Below, piece after piece: positions 5,670-10,094 of a stretch of DNA of 10,094 bases. The translations under genes were made by a program, and so were the position numbers. The stretch is from Stenotrophomonas sp. (GTDB lineage: Bacteria; Pseudomonadota; Gammaproteobacteria; Xanthomonadales; Xanthomonadaceae). The first letter of the stretch is position 1. Each line of letters opens with the position of its first letter. The notes under the pieces were generated by a model, which was not told the DNA's origin, searched no databases, and worked only from the letters and a program-made list of their open reading frames with translations. The DNA lies in assembly GCA_003484865.1 (NCBI GenBank), contig DMZT01000297.1:1-10094 (forward strand), read 5' to 3'.

Positions 5670-7772
5670 CTACCCGATCACCCGCTTGAACGGCGGCAGT
5701 GAATCGATGATGCGCTTGCCGTAACGGCGGGTCAGTAGCCGCGAATCGAGGATGATCACGCGGCCGGTGTCGGTGGAGGTGCGGATCAACCGGCCGGAGA
5801 ACTGGGTCAGCGTGCGCAGCGCATGCGGGATCGCGATCAGGTTGAAGGCATTCAGGCCGCGGCTTTCGAACCACTCGCTCAGGGTGGAGGTCTGCGGATC
5901 GGTCGGCACCGCGAACGGCACCTGGGTGATCACCACCGTGGTGCAGGCTTCGCCGGGCAGATCGAGGCCCTCGCCGAAGGAATTGAGCCCGAACAGCACC
6001 GAGCCCTCCCCGGCCGAGGTGCGCCGCAGGTGCTCGTCGATCATCTTCTGCTTGGCCGTTTCGCCCTGCACCAGCACCTGCTTGCGCTGCGCGGCCGGCA
6101 TCAGCTCGGCCACCTTTTCCATTTTCCAGCGCGAGGTGAACAGCACGATGCTGCCCTTGCCCCAGTCCAGCTCCTTGACCAGGTACTTCGCGATTTCCTT
6201 GGGGTGACCTTCCTTGTCATCCGGGGTGACCGGGAATGCCGGCACGATCAGCTGCGCCTGGTTCGGCAGATCGAACGGCGAGGCCAGCGAGACCATCTCG
6301 GCCTCGGCCGGAATGCCGTTGTCGATCGCCAGCGCCTGGAAATCGCCACCGCCGGTGAGCGTGGCCGAGGTCATCACCACCGAGTCCACTTCGTCCCAGA
6401 GCAGCTTGCGCAGCACGTTCGCGGCCGAGACCGGTGAGCCATGCAGAATCAGATCGCCATCGCGCGAGAGGGTGATCCAGCGCGCGGTCGGCGGCTGGCC
6501 CTCCTTGTCCTCGCGGCGCCAGCCGGTCCACAGGTTGTGCTGCTGCTCGATCATCTCCAGCGCCATGCCGAGGTTGCGCTGCAGGCGCTCGCGCGCGGCA
6601 TCCTCGGGCTTGCCTTTGGCCACCTGCGTCAGCGCGGCGTGCGCCCAGTTGAACAGCGCGCGGGTGTCGTCGGCGATGGCCTCGATATCCGGCATCCAGA
6701 TGTCCGGCAAGCGGCCATTCGGAGCGCGCCACATCGGCTCCTGTGCGGAAGGATCCGGCCGCCAGCTGCGGTCGATCACATCGCGGAAGGCCTTGAGCTG
6801 CTTGCTGACCTTGGCGGCGGCTTCGATGGCCTCGTTGGGCAGCAGGTTGCCCAGCTTGTCCTTGTCCACCGCGCGGTAGGACGCGGCGATCAGCACCTGC
6901 AGGCGGCCGGTGCGCTTGGCCATTTCGTCCAGCGCGAGGCTGGCCGCGCCCTGGTCGATGGCGACGTTGCCGATGTGATGCCCTTCATCAAGCACCAGCA
7001 GCATGTCCGAGGGCGGGGCGATCAGCGGCTGGCCGTTGTCGCTCTCGCCGATCGACAGCGCCGACAACAGCAGCGCGTGATTGGTCACCACGATCTGCGC
7101 CTCGCGCACGGTGTTGCGCGAGCGCAGCACCGCGCACTGCGCCGAGTAGGCGCACTTGCGCCCGGCGCAGCCGGAGGCCGGCGTGGTGATGCGCGAGCGC
7201 AGGGTGTTGCTGATCGTTTCCGGCGCGTTGTCCAGGTCACCGTTCCAGCGGCCTTCCAGGAAGGCCTTGCTCAGCGACTGCGCCAGGTCCATCTCGATCG
7301 GCGCCAACGGCCGGTCGAACAACGGCTGTTCGTCGTCGAACATGCCTTCCTGCGCGCCATCGCCATGCGCTTCGGCCGCGTTGCGGGTGCACAGGTAACG
7401 GGTGCGGCCCTTGGCCAGCGCCACGGTGGCTTCGATGCCGGTGGCCTTGAGGAAATTGGGGATGTCGCGCTCGACCAGCTGCGACTGCAGCGCCACGGTG
7501 CCGGTGCTGATCACCAGTTTCTTCTTGGTCGCCAGCGCGATCGGCACGCCGGCGGTCAGGTAGCCCAGCGACTTGCCGACGCCGGTGGGTGCTTCGACCA
7601 CGCCGACGCCGCCGCTGTGCGAGAGCGCACGCGACACCACGCCGATCATCTGGCTCTGCGAGCGCCTGGTACTGAAGCCGGGCGTATTGGCCTGCAGCTT
7701 GGCGTAGGCGTCGCGGATGCCGGCCTTGAGCTCGTCGTTCAGGGCGCGGGGAGCTTCAACTTTTTCGGTCAC
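5670..7772 (-). CDS. dinG: ATP-dependent DNA helicase DinG
   Basis: DinG is a superfamily 2, XPD-like 5'-3' helicase with a [4Fe-4S] cluster that unwinds D-loops, R-loops and forked DNA. The 700-residue product is close to the E. coli length (716). Motif I is EAPTGVGKSLGYL with Walker A APTGVGKS at 61-68. The four cluster cysteines are Cys128 (in KGRTRYLC), Cys202, Cys207 and Cys213. Motif II is DEGHH at 262-266, as in E. coli DinG. SVVMTSATLTGG (464-475) is motif III-like, GEGLDLPGE (600-608) motif V, and FSGRLIRTSTDTGR (658-671) motif VI. All core elements look intact. The start is GTG at 7772 with no strong Shine-Dalgarno, which suggests modest translation. No LexA-type box is recognisable in the upstream 140 bp, so SOS control is not supported here. 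It converges on the secreted-protein gene. Confidence 0.96.
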   Translation of the reverse strand: MTEKVEAPRALNDELKAGIRDAYAKLQANTPGFSTRRSQSQMIGVVSRALSHSGGVGVVEAPTGVGKSLGYLTAGVPIALATKKKLVISTGTVALQSQLVERDIPNFLKATGIEATVALAKGRTRYLCTRNAAEAHGDGAQEGMFDDEQPLFDRPLAPIEMDLAQSLSKAFLEGRWNGDLDNAPETISNTLRSRITTPASGCAGRKCAYSAQCAVLRSRNTVREAQIVVTNHALLLSALSIGESDNGQPLIAPPSDMLLVLDEGHHIGNVAIDQGAASLALDEMAKRTGRLQVLIAASYRAVDKDKLGNLLPNEAIEAAAKVSKQLKAFRDVIDRSWRPDPSAQEPMWRAPNGRLPDIWMPDIEAIADDTRALFNWAHAALTQVAKGKPEDAARERLQRNLGMALEMIEQQHNLWTGWRREDKEGQPPTARWITLSRDGDLILHGSPVSAANVLRKLLWDEVDSVVMTSATLTGGGDFQALAIDNGIPAEAEMVSLASPFDLPNQAQLIVPAFPVTPDDKEGHPKEIAKYLVKELDWGKGSIVLFTSRWKMEKVAELMPAAQRKQVLVQGETAKQKMIDEHLRRTSAGEGSVLFGLNSFGEGLDLPGEACTTVVITQVPFAVPTDPQTSTLSEWFESRGLNAFNLIAIPHALRTLTQFSGRLIRTSTDTGRVIILDSRLLTRRYGKRIIDSLPPFKRVIG

Positions 7773-7794
7773 GCCGGGGGACTGCCTGACTGGA

Positions 7795-7831
7795 TCACGG
7801 CCCCCATTTTCTCACGACCCGGGGGCCGTGA
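7795..7831. repeat. Perfect 11-bp inverted repeat just upstream of dinG
   Basis: TCACGGCCCCC (7795-7805) pairs perfectly with GGGGGCCGTGA (7821-7831) around a 15-nt loop. It lies 22-59 nt upstream of the dinG GTG. It could be a hairpin in the dinG 5' UTR, an operator, or part of a degenerate intergenic repeat. It shares its terminal A with the next hairpin. Confidence 0.5.
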
Positions 7832-7867
7832 CCGGCGCCATTTTCCGCGCCGGTTCATATCCGTGAC
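7804..7867 (-). repeat. Two imperfect tandem repeats of about 35 bp upstream of dinG
   Basis: Read on the minus strand, GTCACGG, about 15 nt, GAAAATGG, then a short GGCC/GCGCC-type end occurs twice in tandem. CCGTGAC is at 7861-7867 and 7826-7832; CCATTTTC is at 7838-7845 and 7804-7811. The offsets are therefore 35 and 34 bp. Each GAAAATGG block falls in or beside the loop of a hairpin. This looks like a duplicated element that has since drifted. Confidence 0.45.
7831..7854. repeat. Perfect 8-bp inverted repeat between dinG and the aroE operon
   Basis: ACCGGCGC (7831-7838) and GCGCCGGT (7847-7854) form a perfect 8-bp stem around the 8-nt loop CATTTTCC. It is the middle one of three successive hairpins in this gap and overlaps the candidate dinG -10. 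Confidence 0.45.
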
Positions 7868-7881
7868 GCGGCCCACGCCAA
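7854..7881 (-). promoter_or_regulatory. dinG: Candidate dinG promoter
   Basis: On the minus strand TTGGCG (7876-7881) and TATGAA (7854-7859) are separated by 16 nt, each matching 4 of 6 consensus bases. If real, the -35 lies in the terminator hairpin of the upstream operon and the leader would be about 75 nt, containing the 11-bp hairpin. This is a tentative call. Confidence 0.25.
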
Positions 7882-7895
7882 TACTGTGGGCCGCG
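7867..7895 (-). terminator. Probable terminator of the aroE operon
   Basis: CGCGGCCCAC (7867-7876) and GTGGGCCGCG (7886-7895) form a perfect 10-bp GC-rich stem around a 9-nt loop. It begins 18 nt after the stop of the small membrane protein gene on the minus strand. No T-run follows, as is common for terminator-like hairpins in high-GC genomes. It is the strongest of the three hairpins in this gap. Confidence 0.5.
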
Positions 7896-7912
7896 ACAGG
7901 TGGCTGCACCCC

Positions 7913-8275
7913 TCAGCGTGGCGGCAGCGGCGCAGTGGGGGGAACGGCGCGGCCGCGCAGCGCGCGGGTCATCGCCCAGACCAGCAGCACCAGCGCGAGC
8001 GCCTCGAACAGATTGAGCGCGAAGTGGCCGGCACCGAGCAGCTTGGACATCAGCTGCAGATTCTCGTAGTTGCCCTGCTGCACCATCCACATCGGCACCA
8101 GGTTCAGCACCAGGCCGGCCAGGGTGGTCAGCGCCATCACGCCCAGCGCAGCCAAGGCCACGCTGCGGATCGCGCCGCGCGGGGTATCCACCACCCAGAC
8201 CACCGCGATCGCCAGCGCGATCAGTACCGGCAGGCGCACGCCCACCATGGTCAGCATCGAGATCAGCAGATCCAT
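7913..8275 (-). CDS. Small inner-membrane protein of unknown function
   Basis: The 120-residue product has three likely membrane helices, at about 3-29, 41-63 and 84-107. It ends in a basic, proline-rich tail (RALRGRAVPPTAPLPPR) likely to face the cytosol. I recognise no family. The ATG at 8275 lies 10 bp after the aroE stop, so it is very probably co-transcribed with aroE and coupled to it; only a close-set GGTGG precedes the start. The frame is open upstream into aroE to 8461, but that extension is Arg/Cys-rich, out-of-frame-like sequence overlapping aroE, so it is rejected. The pairing with aroE does not by itself imply a role in aromatic biosynthesis. A strong hairpin 18 nt downstream marks the operon end. 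Confidence 0.8.
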   Translation of the reverse strand: MDLLISMLTMVGVRLPVLIALAIAVVWVVDTPRGAIRSVALAALGVMALTTLAGLVLNLVPMWMVQQGNYENLQLMSKLLGAGHFALNLFEALALVLLVWAMTRALRGRAVPPTAPLPPR

Positions 8276-8285
8276 GTCCACCGGC

Positions 8286-9131
8286 TCAGTCCTCGCCGGC
8301 CAGCGGGGCCAGTTGGGTCCGCAGCTCGGTGTAGACCGCATCGGTCTGCGGGCGCACGGCGTGCCACTGCAGGAAGCTCTCCGCCGCCTGTTCGACCAGC
8401 ATGCCCAAGCCATCAACGATGTTGCGGCAGCTGGCCGAGCGCGCCCACGCAGTGAAGGCAATCGCGGCCTCGCCGTAGTTGAGGTCGACCGCGGTGGTCA
8501 TGCTGTTGACCAGCGACAGCGGCAGCTTGAACTCCGCGGCGCGGTCGCGGCCGGCCGAGGTGGCATTGATGATCAGCTCGAAATCGCCCAGCTCGCGGAT
8601 GTCTTCCCAGTAGCGGGTGATGGCGCGACCTGGCTCACCCATCGCATCGATCAGCGCGTCGGCGCGCTCGGGGGTGCGGTTGACCACCACCAGCTCCAGG
8701 ATGCCGGCATCCAGCAGGGCCGGGGCCACGCTGCGGGCCGAGCCACCGGCGCCGATCAACAGGGTGCGGCGGCCACGCAGGTCCAGGCCGTGACGGTCGG
8801 TGAGATCCCGGACCAGGCCGATACCATCGGTGGTATCGCCATGCCAGCGATCGCCCTTGCGCAGCAGCGTGTTGACCGCACCGGCGCGGCGCGCGCGCGA
8901 GGTCAGCGTGGTGCACAGCGCGAAGGCGGCTTCCTTGTGCGGCGCGGTGATGTTGGCGCCCACGCCACCCTCGGCGGCAAAGGCCTCCAGGGCCGCCAGG
9001 AACTCGCCCGGCGATGCCTCGATCGCACGGTAGTCCAGCGCCAGGCCTTCCTGCCGGCCGAACGTGGCATGGATGTGCGGCGACTGCGAATGCGCGATGG
9101 GCTGGCCGAATACGGCGTAACGGTCGGTCAT
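8286..9131 (-). CDS. aroE: Shikimate 5-dehydrogenase AroE
   Basis: AroE reduces 3-dehydroshikimate to shikimate with NADPH, step four of the cytosolic shikimate pathway to aromatic amino acids. The 281-residue product begins [18 protein letters not shown], with shikimate-binding Ser15 and Ser17. NITAPHK (60-66) supplies the catalytic lysine Lys66. GAVNTL (84-89) holds Asn87. GDTTDG (98-103) supplies the catalytic Asp102; E. coli has GDNTDG, so the Asn at 100 is Thr here. [10 protein letters not shown] (125-134) is the dinucleotide-binding loop, and NRTPER (151-156) fits the NADP-preferring NRT motif. [14 protein letters not shown] near the C-terminus is the conserved last helix region. An AGGAAA Shine-Dalgarno supports the ATG at 9131. 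It is followed by the small membrane protein gene after 10 bp and is divergent from the propeller gene. Confidence 0.97.
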   Translation of the reverse strand: MTDRYAVFGQPIAHSQSPHIHATFGRQEGLALDYRAIEASPGEFLAALEAFAAEGGVGANITAPHKEAAFALCTTLTSRARRAGAVNTLLRKGDRWHGDTTDGIGLVRDLTDRHGLDLRGRRTLLIGAGGSARSVAPALLDAGILELVVVNRTPERADALIDAMGEPGRAITRYWEDIRELGDFELIINATSAGRDRAAEFKLPLSLVNSMTTAVDLNYGEAAIAFTAWARSASCRNIVDGLGMLVEQAAESFLQWHAVRPQTDAVYTELRTQLAPLAGED

Positions 9132-9134
9132 GGG

Positions 9135-9140
9135 TTTCCT
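9135..9140 (-). promoter_or_regulatory. aroE: Ribosome binding site of aroE
   Basis: On the minus strand AGGAAA precedes ACCC-free spacing of CCC and the ATG at 9131; the AGGA core is 5 nt from the start. It confirms the chosen aroE start. Confidence 0.6.
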
Positions 9141-9150
9141 GCTCCGGGCC

Positions 9151-9156
9151 TAGAAT
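9151..9156 (+). promoter_or_regulatory. Candidate -10 element of the propeller-protein gene
   Basis: TAGAAT in the context CTAGAATGG lies 24 nt upstream of the ATG at 9181 and is a good -10 match of the type seen in xanthomonads. No convincing -35 is found 16-18 nt upstream, where the sequence is already the aroE start region. The gap between the divergent genes is only 49 bp, so the two promoters must overlap. Confidence 0.4.
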
Positions 9157-9180
9157 GGAACGCAAACCCCAACGGACGCG

Positions 9181-10056
9181 ATGATGCGCATTCCATTGTC
9201 TCTGCTCGCGCTGAGCGCCAGTTTACTCTGCACACCCGCCGCGATGGCGCTTTCCGAATTCGGCATCGAGGGCATGGGCGTGGTCTCCACCAAGGCCAAC
9301 GAGGCGCAGGCCACGATCGCAGCGGATGGCCAGCGCATCGTCTGGGCCAGCGACCGACCCGGCGGAAAGGGGGGCTGGGACCTGTGGCAGGCGGTGCTGC
9401 GCGAGGGCCGCTGGCAGGACCCTGCCCCACTCGCGCTCAACAGCGCCAACGACGAGCGCGACCCGTACTTCAGCCACGATGGCCGCTGGCTGTACTTCGC
9501 CTCCGACCGCAGCGGCGGAAAAGGCGGCTTCGATCTGTACCGTGCCCCGGTGACCGCCGACGGCACCATCGAGGCCGTGCAGGCCCTGCCGGCGCTCAAC
9601 ACGCGCGACGACGAACGGGCGCCCGCGCTGCGTCCGGATGGGCGCACGCTGCTGTTCTCACGCAACGGCAGGCAGACCCAGGGCGGCTTCGATCTGTATC
9701 TGGCGCCCGTGCAGGGCGAGGGATTCGGTACCGCGCAGGTCCTGCCGGCCCCGCTCAACACGGCCGCCGCCGAACTTGGGGCGGCGTGGCTGGACAATGA
9801 CGGCGCACTGGCGTTCACCCGCGCGAGCGACGGGCATTCGCAGGTCTTGCTGGCGAGCTGCGATCACCGCCAGGCGGCGGTGCCGCTGATGCTGTCCTTC
9901 AATACCGCCGACGGCCAGACCGGTGCGCCGGTGGTGGACGCGTCGAAGCCGTCGGAGATGGTCCTGGCTGGCATGGCACGCGCACCGCGTGCCGGCGGGC
10001 TGGATCTGTACCGGATCAAGGCGCCGTCAGCGCCGCGAGGTACCGGCTGCGGTTGA
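9181..10056 (+). CDS. Exported PD40/TolB-like beta-propeller protein
   Basis: The 291-residue product has a Sec signal peptide (MMRIP, hydrophobic core, likely cleavage AMA|LS near residue 23). It then shows several PD40 (WD40-like) blades: ASDRPGGKGGWDLW at 56-69, ASDRSGGKGGFDLY at 107-120, SRNGRQTQGGFDLY at 160-173 and a weaker AGGLDLYRIK at 271-280. Each is preceded by an ERDPYFSHDGRWLYF-type strand (93-107) or an equivalent such as ERAPALRPDGRTLLF. This is the pattern of TolB C-terminal propellers and of the PD40 repeats in Pal/OmpA-type lipoproteins, but there is no OmpA-like domain and no lipobox. The protein has only four or five blades, so it may be a partial or small propeller. It probably sits in the periplasm and binds protein or glycan; the ligand is unknown. 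A second ATG at 9184 could equally be the start. Confidence 0.88.
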   Translation: MMRIPLSLLALSASLLCTPAAMALSEFGIEGMGVVSTKANEAQATIAADGQRIVWASDRPGGKGGWDLWQAVLREGRWQDPAPLALNSANDERDPYFSHDGRWLYFASDRSGGKGGFDLYRAPVTADGTIEAVQALPALNTRDDERAPALRPDGRTLLFSRNGRQTQGGFDLYLAPVQGEGFGTAQVLPAPLNTAAAELGAAWLDNDGALAFTRASDGHSQVLLASCDHRQAAVPLMLSFNTADGQTGAPVVDASKPSEMVLAGMARAPRAGGLDLYRIKAPSAPRGTGCG

Positions 10057-10062
10057 TGCTGC

Positions 10063-10080
10063 GGTTGCCGCAAGGCAGCC
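10063..10080 (+). terminator. Hairpin with GCAA tetraloop just after the propeller gene
   Basis: GGTTGCC (10063-10069), GCAA, GGCAGCC (10074-10080) forms a 7-bp stem with one G-U pair and a GNRA-type loop, 6 nt after the stop. No T-run follows. It overlaps by 3 nt with the SMAG-like repeat, so only one of the two stems can form at once. Confidence 0.4.
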
Positions 10081-10094
10081 ACGCGTGGCGTGGC
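10078..10094 (-). repeat. SMAG-like (GTAG-type REP) repeat cut by the window edge
   Basis: GCCACGC, GTG, GCGTGGC is a perfect 7-bp stem with a 3-nt loop reaching the last base. Its reverse complement, GCCACGCCACGCGTGGC, closely resembles the hairpin of the abundant Stenotrophomonas maltophilia SMAG repeats, which carry GTAG beside the stem. That tetranucleotide would lie just beyond the right edge on the minus strand. The position after a stop codon is typical for REPs. Confidence 0.55.

Noticed and set aside
7773..7912. A LexA box controlling dinG.
   Set aside because: Nothing resembling the xanthomonad or enterobacterial LexA palindromes was found in the upstream gap.
8276..8461. A 62-codon N-terminal extension of the small membrane protein.
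   Set aside because: It overlaps the 3' end of aroE in another frame and has Arg/Cys/Pro-rich shadow composition; the hydrophobic protein begins at 8275.
6441..9800. Two long + strand frames (6441-8069 and 8070-9800) antisense to dinG, the membrane gene and aroE.
   Set aside because: These are shadows of confidently assigned minus-strand genes and of the propeller gene in another frame; no domain is visible.
1..10094. Mobile elements, CRISPR arrays, defence systems, tRNA or rRNA genes.
   Set aside because: No transposase, integrase, nuclease island, regularly spaced repeat or RNA gene was recognised; composition looks even throughout.

Overview
The window is GC-rich (roughly two thirds G+C by eye) and densely coded, with typical high-GC gammaproteobacterial genes. 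The best guess for the source is Stenotrophomonas or a close relative in the Xanthomonadaceae. This rests on the style of the ilvD, aroE and dinG products, on TAGAAT/CAGAAT-type -10 elements, and on a hairpin at the right edge that looks like a Stenotrophomonas SMAG (GTAG-type REP) repeat. It reads as ordinary chromosomal backbone. I see no transposase, phage gene, CRISPR array, toxin-antitoxin pair, tRNA or rRNA.

Layout from left to right. (1) The 3' part of a DUF58 (MoxR-associated, vWA-like) gene runs in from the left edge on the + strand. (2) It converges, with only 3 bp between stop codons, on a two-gene minus-strand operon: a ygiB-like DUF1190 lipoprotein gene followed by a ygiC-like glutathionylspermidine-synthase-family ATP-grasp gene. 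(3) A 204-bp divergent intergenic region with two inverted repeats separates ygiB from ilvD (dihydroxy-acid dehydratase, + strand). (4) An 81-bp gap holding an 11-bp near-perfect inverted repeat leads to a small secreted protein of unknown function with four cysteines. (5) This gene converges on dinG, a 5'-3' DNA helicase with an iron-sulfur cluster, on the minus strand. (6) A 140-bp hairpin-rich intergenic region contains a pair of about 35-bp imperfect tandem repeats and a probable terminator. (7) A minus-strand pair follows, aroE (shikimate dehydrogenase) and then a small three-helix membrane protein. (8) A short divergent promoter region drives a + strand gene for an exported PD40/TolB-like beta-propeller protein, followed by a hairpin and the SMAG-like repeat at the edge.

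Two genes are amino-acid biosynthesis enzymes: ilvD for branched-chain amino acids and aroE for aromatics. dinG belongs to DNA maintenance. ygiBC, the secreted protein and the propeller protein point to envelope or periplasmic functions. No single pathway ties the window together. There is no strong evidence for a novel system; the points most worth a second look are the repeat structures between genes and the three poorly characterised proteins. No stretch longer than about 204 bp lacks a gene.
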